Assembly (NCBI RefSeq): GCF_000513115.1
Contig: NZ_BAUU01000002.1
Location: 62,001 to 126,000, forward strand
Source: Halalkalibacter hemicellulosilyticusJCM 9152
GTDB lineage: Bacteria > Bacillota > Bacilli > Bacillales > Bacillaceae_D
DNA: 64,000 nucleotides
Reading direction: 5' to 3'
Shown: positions 17,781 to 26,646 of the stretch, one piece after another
Numbering within the stretch: the stretch's first letter is position 1
How the letters are laid out: every line of letters starts with the position of its first letter
Program-made: the position numbers and the translations under genes
The notes under the pieces: generated by a model
Told to the model about the DNA's origin: nothing
The model's input: only the letters and a program-made list of their open reading frames with translations
Databases searched by the model: none

Positions 17781-17822
17781 AAAGCCTTTTACACTACATT
17801 TCAAGTGTAAAAGGCTTTTTTT
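17781..17822 (+). terminator. Terminator of the methionine operon
   Basis: AAAGCCTTTTACACT and AGTGTAAAAGGCTTT form a perfect 15-base stem with an 8-base loop and a T run. Confidence 0.95.
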
Positions 17823-17862
17823 AACAATAAGAAAGTATAGAGAGTGTTGGCAAGCTCAAAGG

Positions 17863-17919
17863 AGAGCGATGCTTCACACGTCGCCTTTAAGAAAGGACGC
17901 TGTCGCGTTTTTCTTATGG
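17863..17919 (+). repeat. Dispersed repeat, copy A
   Basis: A 57-base segment that aligns with 51946-52002. Both end in a hairpin of the form TAAGAAA, GC-rich loop, TTTTTCTTA. It lies between metH and sleB, outside any gene. The related copy and the hairpin suggest a small dispersed element. Confidence 0.55.
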
Positions 17920-17961
17920 TTTCTGAAATAAATGGGTAGTTAACTGTTTTTTTGATCTATT

Positions 17962-17991
17962 TGTATAAAATATGGTTCTTTACAAACAATA
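17962..17991 (+). promoter_or_regulatory. Possible SigG promoter of sleB-ypeB
   Basis: TGTATA (17962-17967) and AACAATA (17985-17991), 17 bases apart, resemble the forespore SigG pattern TGAATA / CATACTA with 5 of 6 and 4 of 7 matches. sleB and ypeB are SigG-dependent in B. subtilis; the assignment here is inferred from that. Confidence 0.4.
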
Positions 17992-18043
17992 TCCTTAGAA
18001 AGTAGGACGTATTTAAGTGTTTGAAGATAAGGAGGGTATCGTT

Positions 18044-19086
18044 ATGCGTAAAACGATTTTAGTAATTGCGTTACTTTTAGTCAGTGTATTTCATTTACCT
18101 CAGACAACATTCGCATTTTCAGAACAAATTGTACAAAGAGGAGCAACTGGAGATGATGTCGTTGAATTGCAAGCAAGATTACAATACATCGGATTTTACG
18201 ATGGAACGATTGATGGTGTTTTCGGATGGGGAACCTATTGGTCTGTAAGAAATTACCAAGAACAATTCGGTATGACGATTGATGGATTAGTTGGCCCTAA
18301 GATGAAGGAACGGTTAGAGAAAACAACACAATACCACGAAGAGTTTGTTCAAAAAGCATTGACAGAGGGAAGGGAGTTTACACATTATGGCACCACACCG
18401 TTAGATATCCAAAAAGGCCCAAAAGGAAGTGTAGATCAGAAACAGACTCAAGAAGAAGGAAAACCACAACAACGTACTGGTGAAGCAGAAGCGGACCAAC
18501 CAGAGGAACCGACACCTTCACCTCAAGAAGCGGAGGAGCCAGCTCCTACTCCACCTGCTCAAGAGCCCCCTGCTCAACAAGCGGAACCAACAGGTGAAGA
18601 AGCAGCACCTCCAGAGGAACCAACTCCTGAAGAACAACCAATACCTGAAGAACCGGTTCCATATGAAGAGGTACCAGAGGAACAGGATAATGAAGCAAAT
18701 ATTCAAAAAGCCGATAACGTTCCCCCTGGTTACTCTGATAATGACCTTCAAATTATGGCGCAAGCGTTTATGGAGAGGCACGTGGCGAGCCATATATAGG
18801 CCAAGTTGCCGTTGCCGCTGTCATTATTAACCGTGTAAACAGTCCAATTTTTCCTAATACGGTTTCAGGTGTTATTTTTGAGCCGCGGGCATTTACTGCT
18901 GTTGCAGATGGGCAAATATACATGGATCCTGATGAAACAGCGCGAAGAGCGGTTTTAGATGCATTAAATGGCCAGGATCCAAGTGGGAACGCCATTTACT
19001 ATTTCAACCCTGATACAGCTACATCTGGATGGATTTGGAGCAGACCACAAATTAAACGTATCGGGAAGCACATTTTCTGTCATTAA
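18044..19086 (+). pseudogene. sleB: SleB spore cortex-lytic enzyme, frameshifted as sequenced
   Basis: SleB is a lytic transglycosylase that degrades spore cortex during germination. It has a signal peptide (1 to about 25, ending TTFAFSE), a peptidoglycan-binding domain (about 30-90), an unusually long Pro/Glu/Gln-rich linker (about 130-230), and the hydrolase domain. The frame breaks at 18766/18767: as written it ends at 18799, but one added base after GCG restores VYGEARGEPYIGQVAVAAVI with the catalytic Glu and runs to 19086 (SGWIWSRPQIKRIGKHIF). Restored length is 347 residues against about 305 in B. subtilis, mostly owing to the linker. AAGGAGGG precedes ATG 18044. ypeB follows, as usual. 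Confidence 0.9.
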
Positions 19087-19104
19087 TCTTTGGAGGTGAA
19101 AAGT

Positions 19105-20457
19105 ATGGCAAAGAATCTTATTATCGGTCTATTAGCTATCGCTTTAGTTTCAACGGGTATTTGGGGATATCAACAACAAACTCAAGGTCAAACTTTACAA
19201 ATACAAGCTGAGAATAATTACCAACGGGCATTTCATGAATTAGCCTATTATATAGATCAAATTGAAGATCAATTAGGAGCTAGTTTAGCCATGAATACGA
19301 GAAGACAGTTAACGCCTGCTTTAGCAGAGATTTGGCGTGTGACAAGCCTGGCACATGAAATGATCGGACAGCTCCCTTTAAATTTTGTTGATATAGGGAA
19401 AACAGAAGAATTTCTGTTTAAAATGGGGCGTTTTTCGTATCGGACATCGATAAGAGATCTTGACAAGGACCCTTTAACAGATGAGGAATATGAAACACTT
19501 GAAAAATTGTATGATTATTCTAAAGAGATTCGACAAGAACTAAGAAAAGCTCAAGCATTGATGTTACAGCAAGACGGACGTTGGTTAGATGTTGAACAAG
19601 CGCTTGAGCAAACAGAGGAAGCGAAAGAAAATGAAGTCGTTACAAACTTTGAAGTGATGAATAAAGCGATAGAAGGTTATAGTGAAACAGATTGGGGAGT
19701 TAGTTTAGCCGCCATTGATGATTTAAATGGTGAATTAAAAAGAGCTCTTGAAGAAGGGGAAGAAATTTCAGAAGCGGAAGCAAAAGACAAGGCGCTGTCC
19801 TTCTTAAATATGAATGAACAAACTGAAGTGGACATTTCAAAAACTGGTAATGGATTAGAATATCCTGCATACTCAATCGTTATAAATGATCCTAATCATG
19901 GTTCAAATTATTATATGGACATGAGTGTTTATGGTGGAGAGCCATTATGGTTTCTTCAAGATCGTCAAGTTTCAGAAACAAACAAAAGTTTAAACGAAGC
20001 AGCTGAAGCTGGTTCTAAATTTCTAAAAAAGCAAGATAAACCTTCAATGCAGTTAGTTGATAGTAAGCAATATAATTCTTTAGCTGTACTTGAATACGTA
20101 CATTTAGAAGATAATGTACGTGTTTATCCAGACCAAATTACCCTAGAGGTAGCATTAGATGATAATGATATATTAGGTTATCACGCCATCAGTTATCTAA
20201 TTAACCATAAAGAAAGGGATATTCCAGATCCAGAAATTTCAATGGAGGAAGCGTTAGACAACGTTAATCCACGACTTGAAATTATGGAAGATCATATTGC
20301 TGTTATTGAGAATGATTTAGGGGAAGAAGTGTTATGCTATGAGTTCTTTGGCGTAATTGATAATGATACGTATCGAATCTTCATTAACGCAGAGGATGGC
20401 GAAGAAGAGAAGGTAGAAATGCTAGAACAGGCGGAGCCCGTTTATGATTTCTCATAA
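19105..20457 (+). CDS. ypeB: YpeB, spore germination protein partner of SleB
   Basis: A 450-residue protein with an N-terminal membrane anchor (residues about 4-22) and an extracytoplasmic part with C-terminal PepSY-like repeats (for example around AEAKDKALSFL and SMEEALDNVNPRL). YpeB is needed to place or stabilise SleB in the spore. Length equals that of the B. subtilis protein. ATG 19105 has GGAGGTG upstream, and the TTG at 19090 belongs to that site. It follows the sleB stop by 18 bases, so the pair is one operon, and a strong terminator follows. Confidence 0.92.
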   Translation: MAKNLIIGLLAIALVSTGIWGYQQQTQGQTLQIQAENNYQRAFHELAYYIDQIEDQLGASLAMNTRRQLTPALAEIWRVTSLAHEMIGQLPLNFVDIGKTEEFLFKMGRFSYRTSIRDLDKDPLTDEEYETLEKLYDYSKEIRQELRKAQALMLQQDGRWLDVEQALEQTEEAKENEVVTNFEVMNKAIEGYSETDWGVSLAAIDDLNGELKRALEEGEEISEAEAKDKALSFLNMNEQTEVDISKTGNGLEYPAYSIVINDPNHGSNYYMDMSVYGGEPLWFLQDRQVSETNKSLNEAAEAGSKFLKKQDKPSMQLVDSKQYNSLAVLEYVHLEDNVRVYPDQITLEVALDDNDILGYHAISYLINHKERDIPDPEISMEEALDNVNPRLEIMEDHIAVIENDLGEEVLCYEFFGVIDNDTYRIFINAEDGEEEKVEMLEQAEPVYDFS

Positions 20458-20464
20458 AGAAGAT

Positions 20465-20503
20465 AAGTGGAAGGGGGGATAAAGTACCTCCTTCCACTTT
20501 TTT
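20465..20503 (+). terminator. Terminator of sleB-ypeB
   Basis: AAGTGGAAGG with CCTTCCACTT, extended by GG/CC pairs, followed by a T run. Confidence 0.9.
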
Positions 20504-20609
20504 ATAGGAAAAAGGTTTTGTATAATCAGCATGAATAGTGTTACTTTTGACTTATTCATGTCATAATAGATTAGAAATGATAGTAGCGGTATTTTCAGGA
20601 GGGGTATTT

Positions 20610-21278
20610 ATGATTGAAGTAGGTACAGTTCTTATATTAGAAATGTCAAATAAAACAGAAAATCAACATAATAGAAAGTTTCGTTGTCGAATTGTTGATT
20701 ATCATGATTCTCATTTGGTTGTTGATTATCCAATAGATGAAGAAACGAAAAAGCAAAGCTTTTTTTTAGATGGTACTGAGTTTCATGCTACATTTGTTGG
20801 AAAAGATGAGGCTGTCTATATGTTGAGTACGGAAATTGTAGGTAGGATAAAATTCAACGTACCCGTTTTATTGTTAAAAGATCCAGGAAAAGAAAATTAC
20901 ATCCGAATACAGCGCCGTAATTATGTTAGAGTAGAAGAAGCAGTTGATGTTGTTGTTTATCCAACAGATAATAGATATGAGCCACTTCGTTCTGTAACAT
21001 GGGATTTAAGTGGTGGAGGTTGTGCCGTAGTATTGCCAGAAGATCATTCCTTCCCTGAGCGAGGAGAAGGGAAATTATGGATCGCTTTACATATGAACTC
21101 AGGGGAGTTAGTTTATATACAAACATTGAGCAAAATTATAAGAATTACACCGATAAAGGGGAACATCGGAAAGCGTGTATCGTTACAGTTTTTATCAATT
21201 TCTAAAGAAGAAAGTCAAATGATCGTTCGATATTGCTTTGAAAAACAGCTTGAGCAACGAAGAAAAAACAGAATATAA
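20610..21278 (+). CDS. ypfA: YpfA (DgrA), PilZ-domain cyclic-di-GMP receptor
   Basis: 222 residues: an N-terminal YcgR-like beta domain (about 1-95) and a C-terminal PilZ domain. The c-di-GMP contacts are visible as RRNYVR (near 100-105) and DLSGGG (near 133-138). In B. subtilis this protein slows the flagellar motor at high c-di-GMP. ATG 20610 has AGGAGGGG upstream; reading from 20538 would add an unrelated leader. A perfect TATAAT at 20521-20526 may be its -10 element, although no good -35 is present. It stands between the ypeB terminator and cmk. Confidence 0.88.
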   Translation: MIEVGTVLILEMSNKTENQHNRKFRCRIVDYHDSHLVVDYPIDEETKKQSFFLDGTEFHATFVGKDEAVYMLSTEIVGRIKFNVPVLLLKDPGKENYIRIQRRNYVRVEEAVDVVVYPTDNRYEPLRSVTWDLSGGGCAVVLPEDHSFPERGEGKLWIALHMNSGELVYIQTLSKIIRITPIKGNIGKRVSLQFLSISKEESQMIVRYCFEKQLEQRRKNRI

Positions 21279-21378
21279 TTCCAATATTGTATTCTTTCAT
21301 TAGACCAAGCATATAAGAATGTGATAAAATTAAGGTTATTAAAATATATGGTTGTTATTGTTGGAAGGTGTAGTCGGG

Positions 21379-22044
21379 ATGAATATAGCCATCGATGGGC
21401 CTGCAGGCGCGGGTAAAAGTACAGTTGCTAAATTAGTAGCAGAGTCATTATCGTATTTATATATTGATACTGGTGCTATGTATCGGTCATTGACGTATGC
21501 GGCGTTACAGGAGAATATAAGCTTAGAAGATGGAAATGCATTACTAAATTTATTAACTAAGTTAGATATTGAACTAAAAAATGAAGAAACTGTCACAACA
21601 GTACTATTAAATGGTGAGGATATAACGTCAGATATACGTTCGTCTTCCATAACGGCTAATGTTTCTCTAGTAGCACAGCATGAAGTAGTACGGCATGAAA
21701 TGGTGCAACGGCAACGGCAACTGGCCAAAGAAGGACAGGTTGTTTTAGATGGACGTGATATTGGTACACACGTATTACCAGATGCTGAGTTGAAAATATT
21801 TTTAACAGCCTCCGTTGAAGAACGTGCTAAGAGGCGTTATGAAGAATTAACAGCTAAAGGGGAGACGATCGATTACGAACAATTAGTTCAAGAAATTGCT
21901 AAGCGTGATAAGTTAGACTCAACTAGAGAATTTGCTCCTTTAAAAAAAGCTGAAAGTGCCATTGAAGTAGACACTACTTCACTTACAATAAACGATGTAG
22001 TAAATCAAATTTTAAACCTTGTGAAGGAGAGAACAACACTATGA
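21379..22044 (+). CDS. cmk: Cytidylate kinase
   Basis: A 221-residue kinase that phosphorylates CMP and dCMP to the diphosphates. The P-loop IDGPAGAGKST is at residues 4-14, followed by YIDTGAMYR and the DGRDIGTHVLPDA region that binds the base and phosphate. Length is normal. ATG 21379 is chosen because GGAAGGTG lies 8 bases upstream; an earlier ATG at 21352 is less likely. The last four bases overlap plsC, which implies coupled translation. Confidence 0.93.
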   Translation: MNIAIDGPAGAGKSTVAKLVAESLSYLYIDTGAMYRSLTYAALQENISLEDGNALLNLLTKLDIELKNEETVTTVLLNGEDITSDIRSSSITANVSLVAQHEVVRHEMVQRQRQLAKEGQVVLDGRDIGTHVLPDAELKIFLTASVEERAKRRYEELTAKGETIDYEQLVQEIAKRDKLDSTREFAPLKKAESAIEVDTTSLTINDVVNQILNLVKERTTL

Positions 22045-22622
22045 GCATATACCAATTCGGCAAGCGTATTTGTTTGTTGTTTCTCTCCAGTTCGTATAAA
22101 GTAGAAGTAATTGGTCGTGAAAATATTCCTGAAGATGGAGGAGTGTTGCTTTGTTGTAACCATATTAGCAATTTAGATCCACCTTTACTAGGAAGCTACT
22201 TAGGCAGAAATGTGCATTATATGGCAAAGAAGGAATTATTCGAAAAGCCTATACTAAAATGGTTGCTCCCGAAATTACACGCATTCCCAATTCGTCGTGG
22301 AATGAGTGATAAGCAAGCACTACGCACAGCTATGACATTATTAAAGAACAATGAAATAGTGGGGCTTTTTCCTGAAGGAACTAGAAGTAAGAACGGTCAA
22401 CTACAAAAAGGATTAGCTGGAGCTGGTTTTTTTGCGTTACGTACTAATGCTGCCGTAATCCCTAGTGCTATTATTGGGCCATATAAATTTAGAGGTAGAC
22501 TTAAGCTAGTTTATGGTGAGCCTATTGACTTTACAGAGTTAAAAGAGGCTAGAGGTTCTGCCGAGGAAGCCACTTCGATTATTATGGCAGAAATTCAAAA
22601 TTTGATAAATAAACATCAGTAA
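22041..22622 (+). CDS. plsC: 1-acylglycerol-3-phosphate acyltransferase
   Basis: A 193-residue membrane-associated enzyme that adds the second acyl chain to lysophosphatidic acid in phospholipid synthesis. The catalytic NHISNLDPPLL (HX4D motif, near 41-46) and the glycerol-phosphate-binding FPEGTRSKNGQL (near 113-124) are intact. It overlaps cmk by four bases. plsY, for the first acylation, and gpsA, for glycerol 3-phosphate, lie 3-5 kb downstream. Confidence 0.92.
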   Translation: MSIYQFGKRICLLFLSSSYKVEVIGRENIPEDGGVLLCCNHISNLDPPLLGSYLGRNVHYMAKKELFEKPILKWLLPKLHAFPIRRGMSDKQALRTAMTLLKNNEIVGLFPEGTRSKNGQLQKGLAGAGFFALRTNAAVIPSAIIGPYKFRGRLKLVYGEPIDFTELKEARGSAEEATSIIMAEIQNLINKHQ

Positions 22623-22715
22623 TTGTTATTCAAATTCTTTCGCTAGTGTGAAAGATTTTAAATAAGTTGAAAATAACCGTAAGTAGACGGCGAGTAATGA
22701 AGGAGGCAAAAGTCA

Positions 22716-23873
22716 ATGGTCGAAGAAATGAACAACGAAATGGCAGAGATGAAATCTTTATCTGTAGGTGAAGTTGTTACAGGTAAAGTAACAAAAGTCG
22801 AAGATAAACAAGCGTTTGTCGATGTCGGATTTAAAGTTGATGGAATTATTCCAATTAGCGAGCTTTCTAGTTTACATGTAGAAAAAGTAAGTGATGTTTT
22901 GTCAGTTGATGATCAGCTTGAATTAAAAGTGATTAAGCTCGAAGATGATGAGCTAATTCTTTCTAAACGAGCTGTATTAGCTGAAAAAGCATGGGATGAC
23001 CTGCAAAAAGCCTATGAATCAGGCGACATCTTAGAAGTGGAAGTTGCTGAAGTTGTAAAAGGTGGACTTGTTGTTGATTTAGGTGTTCGTGGCTTTATAC
23101 CAGCTTCATTAGTCGAAAGGCATTATGTAGAAGACTTCTCTGATTATAAAGGGCGTACTCTACGCTTAAAGGTTTCAGAAATTGATCGAGAAAACAATAA
23201 GTTAATTCTCTCTCAACGAGCTGTTTTGGATGAAGAATTAGAACGTTTGAAAAAAGATGCGTTGAATTCTATAAAAGAAGGAGATGTCGTTGAAGGAAAA
23301 GTACAGCGCTTAACATCATTTGGTGCATTTATTGATGTAGGTGGAGTTGATGGTCTTGTACATATTTCACAATTAGCTCATCATCGGGTAGAAGATCCAT
23401 CAGACGTAGTAGCTGAAGGAGATACAGTAAAAGTCAAAGTCCTTTCAGTTGATGTCGATAGTGAGCGTATTTCATTATCGATTAAAGATACACTTCCTGG
23501 TCCGTGGGAAACTTTCTCTGGTAAAGTAACAGTTGGCGATGTGTTAGAAGGAGTTGTGCGAAGACTTGTTCATTTTGGTGCGTTTATCGAGCTCGCACCT
23601 GGAGTAGAAGGACTCGTTCATATCTCTCAAATCGCAAATCGTCATATTGGCACCCCTTCTGAGGTACTAACTGAAGGAGAATCGGTACAAGTGAAAGTTC
23701 TTGATGTGAACATCGATGAAAAACGAATTTCTTTAAGTATTCGTGCTTTATTAGAGGAAGATGAACAAGAAGATGAAGACTATAAACAATACGAAGCACA
23801 GCACAATGATGAACCTTCTGGTTTTTCATTAGGCGATATGATCGGGAATAAACTAGATAAATATAAAAAATAA
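22716..23873 (+). CDS. ypfD: Ribosomal protein S1 homologue YpfD (four S1 domains)
   Basis: A 385-residue RNA-binding protein made of four S1 domains (about 14-86, 102-170, 189-259 and 274-346), each with the alternating pattern G-x-V-x-G-x-V and ending in ISLSI or LILSQRA. The last two are the most canonical (TSFGAFIDVG, VHFGAFIEL). The C-terminus is acidic. Firmicute proteins of this size are annotated as rpsA-like but are shorter than the six-domain E. coli S1. AAGGAGG precedes the ATG, and a terminator follows nine bases after the stop. Confidence 0.88.
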   Translation: MVEEMNNEMAEMKSLSVGEVVTGKVTKVEDKQAFVDVGFKVDGIIPISELSSLHVEKVSDVLSVDDQLELKVIKLEDDELILSKRAVLAEKAWDDLQKAYESGDILEVEVAEVVKGGLVVDLGVRGFIPASLVERHYVEDFSDYKGRTLRLKVSEIDRENNKLILSQRAVLDEELERLKKDALNSIKEGDVVEGKVQRLTSFGAFIDVGGVDGLVHISQLAHHRVEDPSDVVAEGDTVKVKVLSVDVDSERISLSIKDTLPGPWETFSGKVTVGDVLEGVVRRLVHFGAFIELAPGVEGLVHISQIANRHIGTPSEVLTEGESVQVKVLDVNIDEKRISLSIRALLEEDEQEDEDYKQYEAQHNDEPSGFSLGDMIGNKLDKYKK

Positions 23874-23882
23874 AAAATGAGC

Positions 23883-23924
23883 AAAAAGGAGTTGATAGTG
23901 GTAGAACCCTATCTCTCCTTTTTT
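23883..23924 (+). terminator. Terminator after the S1-domain gene
   Basis: AAAAAGGAG with GATAG pairs to CTATC with CTCCTTTTT. The T run continues past the stem. Confidence 0.88.
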
Positions 23925-24008
23925 ATGAGGAAAAATAAATAGAATGGTACTATGTAAACGGATGATTTCATGAAGATTCGTCCATAATGAATTTGAGGTG
24001 GTTTAATT

Positions 24009-24635
24009 ATGGATGGTATTTTTGTTTATTGGTTTGGTTGGATTTTTTGGGGTGTGGTCACATTTTTTGGTTCTAATTTGAAGATGCGCTTTTGGATGGG
24101 GTGTGGCATTCTACTCATTCTCATTCTTTTACCGATAGAAATTTCAATTATGAACACATCTTATCATTTAGTTTACATAGGCTCAGCTTTTTTTCTATAT
24201 TTTTATGTACAAACATTAAGACGACAAGAAAAATATATTTATTTTCTATTCATGTCTTTAACTGTATCAGCATGTTTTGCTGGTTTTCGTCTTATGTTGA
24301 TTTACGATCCAGTCATTGCATTTATTGACAGTAGGTGGATGTTAGCTTGCCTAGTTGTGATTATTTGTTATTTCTTAACATCAACATTAAAAAAGCGCTA
24401 TATCCTGTCTGTTTCCGGACTTATACATGGTGAGTATTTACTGGCTTTAACTCCTTTCTATCATCAAGATCAAGCTATAGGAAATCTCTATTTTTTTGAT
24501 ATTCTATTCATTACAACTTCCTTGTTTGGAGTAGGTTTCATGATACGAATAATCATTTCATGGATATCATCATTCATAAAAAGTCAACCTGTTCCGAGAA
24601 GCAGTCGACAATACACAGGAAATCAGCTAAAATAA
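24009..24635 (+). CDS. yphA: YphA, polytopic membrane protein of unknown function
   Basis: 208 residues with about six hydrophobic segments, starting within the first 25 residues, and a basic Ser/Arg-rich tail. Size and position directly before der match B. subtilis YphA, whose function is unknown. ATG 24009 has GAGGTGG about 8 bases upstream. No catalytic motif is visible. Confidence 0.7.
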   Translation: MDGIFVYWFGWIFWGVVTFFGSNLKMRFWMGCGILLILILLPIEISIMNTSYHLVYIGSAFFLYFYVQTLRRQEKYIYFLFMSLTVSACFAGFRLMLIYDPVIAFIDSRWMLACLVVIICYFLTSTLKKRYILSVSGLIHGEYLLALTPFYHQDQAIGNLYFFDILFITTSLFGVGFMIRIIISWISSFIKSQPVPRSSRQYTGNQLK

Positions 24636-24674
24636 ATAGGTTGTCAATTATTAAATAGAAAGGTTGTGGCAAAC

Positions 24675-25987
24675 ATGTCCAATCCAGTTGTCGCTATTGT
24701 TGGAAGACTAATGTTGGAAAGTCAACAATCTTTAACCGAGTGATCGGCGAAAGAGTTGCTATTGTAGAAGATATGCCGGGCGTTACCCGTGATCGAATAT
24801 ACAGTAAAGCAGAATGGTTAAATAGAGAATTTAATGTGATCGATACAGGAGGAATCGAGCTTGGAGAAGAGCCATTGCTCGTACAGATGAGAGCACAAGC
24901 AGAGCTCGCTATAAAAGAAGCAGATGTTATTATCTTTATTGTTAATGGTCGTGAAGGTGTAACCTCTGCAGATCAAGAAGTAGCTAATCTGTTGTTTCGT
25001 TCGGATAAACCAGTTGTATTAGGGGTGAACAAAATCGATAACCCTGATATGCATGAACAATTATATGAATTTTACTCATTAGGAATGGACACACCTTATC
25101 CTATTTCAGGATCACATGGTCTTGGATTAGGCGACTTGTTAGATAAAGTGATTGAGCATTTTCCCGAAGAAGTTTCGGATCCATATGGAGATGACACGAT
25201 CCGCATCGCATTAATTGGGCGGCCAAATGTTGGGAAATCTTCACTTGTCAATGCGATGTTAGGAGAAGAGCGAGTAATAGTAAGTGATATTCCTGGTACG
25301 ACCCGTGACGCAATTGACACAGCATTTTCGCAAGACGAGCAAGAATATGTACTAATCGATACAGCTGGTATGAGAAAACGAGGAAAGGTTTATGAGGCAA
25401 CTGAAAAGTACAGTGTTCTTCGTTCTTTAAAAGCAATCGAGCGTTCAAATGTTGTTTTAGTCGTCATAAATGCTGAAGAAGGGCTTATAGAACAAGATAA
25501 AAAAATTGCCGGTTATGCACATGAAGCTGGTAGAGCAGTAATAATTGTTGTCAATAAGTGGGATGCAGTTAAAAAAGATGACAAAACCCTGCAGAATTTC
25601 ACACAAAAATTAAGAGATGAATTGCTCTATCTAACATATGCTCCTATTCTTTTTGTTTCAGCTAAGACAAAACAAAGGTTACATACGGTTTTGCCGATGG
25701 TTCAAAAAGTGTCAGAGAACCATCATTTACGTGTTCCTACAAATGTACTTAATGATATGGTCATGGATGCGGTTGCAATGAATCCTACTCCTACTGACAA
25801 AGGGCGTCGTTTAAAAATTAATTATGTCACTCAAGTAGCGGTAGAGCCTCCAACGTTTGTATTTTTTGTTAATGAGCCAGAGTTGATGCACTTTTCATAT
25901 GAGCGCTTTCTTGAAAATCGATTAAGAGACACGTTCGAATTTGAAGGAACGCCGATTAAAATTATTGCTAGAAAGAAAAATAGTTAA
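24675..25987 (+). pseudogene. der: Der (EngA) ribosome-assembly GTPase, frameshifted as sequenced
   Basis: Der has two tandem GTPase domains and a KH-like domain and is needed for 50S subunit maturation. The start [11 protein letters not shown] is followed by a break inside the first P-loop: GGAAGACTAATG reads LML and then stops, whereas one added base after 24708 gives [13 protein letters not shown] and joins the rest of the protein. The second P-loop, GRPNVGKS (near 25220), and all later G motifs are intact. Restored length is 437 residues, against 436 in B. subtilis. der is essential in bacteria tested, so a true null allele is improbable. Confidence 0.93.
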
Positions 25988-26001
25988 AGGGAGTAGATGA
26001 A

Positions 26002-26625
26002 ATGGGAGAAGGAGTAATCGCAATTTCATTAATAGTTGTTATTATTATTAGTTATCTACTTGGGTCAATAAGCTTTAGTTATTTAATAGCAAAAAAAATT
26101 AAAAAAGTGGATATTCGCCAACATGGTAGTGGGAATGCAGGGGCGACTAATACATTACGAGTATTAGGTATTGGCCCAGCCATTTTAGTACTTAGTTTAG
26201 ATATTGCTAAAGGTATAGTTGCGGTATGGCTCGGGCATTGGTTAGCACCTGACGATGGCGGAGTCTTCCCTGCATTAGCTGGATTCGCTGCGATTGCTGG
26301 TCACAATTGGCCGATTTATTTTGGCTTTCGTGGTGGAAAAGGTGTTGCAACAACGATTGGCGTACTAGCAACGCTCGTTTTTTTACCAGCTCTTTATGCA
26401 GGTTTAATTGCTATTGGTAGTATTTTTATGACTAGATATGTTTCATTAGGATCGATCTTGTTTGTGATTGGAACACCGATATTTATGATTGCTTTTTTTG
26501 ACTATCCAGATGCTTATACATATTTAACATTGATTATAGCTGTTCTCTTAATTTGGAGGCATCAAACCAATATAAAACGACTAGTTGCAGGAGAAGAAAG
26601 TAAAATTGGACAGAAAAACAAATAA
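26002..26625 (+). CDS. plsY: Acyl-phosphate glycerol-3-phosphate acyltransferase
   Basis: A 207-residue membrane enzyme with about five hydrophobic segments that transfers an acyl group from acyl phosphate to glycerol 3-phosphate. The three loop motifs are present: GSISFSYL with GSGNAGATNTLR (about 17-50), GHNWPIYFGFRGGKGVAT (about 94-112), and RYVSLGSI (near 147). It lies between der and gpsA, so the enzyme that makes glycerol 3-phosphate is encoded beside the one that uses it. In B. subtilis the homologue (yneS) is elsewhere. Confidence 0.92.
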   Translation: MGEGVIAISLIVVIIISYLLGSISFSYLIAKKIKKVDIRQHGSGNAGATNTLRVLGIGPAILVLSLDIAKGIVAVWLGHWLAPDDGGVFPALAGFAAIAGHNWPIYFGFRGGKGVATTIGVLATLVFLPALYAGLIAIGSIFMTRYVSLGSILFVIGTPIFMIAFFDYPDAYTYLTLIIAVLLIWRHQTNIKRLVAGEESKIGQKNK

Positions 26626-26646
26626 TACAAAATTGAGGTGGAGAAT

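Noticed and set aside
18480-18830. Shifted-frame and antisense frames over the sleB linker
   Set aside because: They are reflections of the low-complexity Pro/Glu codons and have no protein-like pattern.
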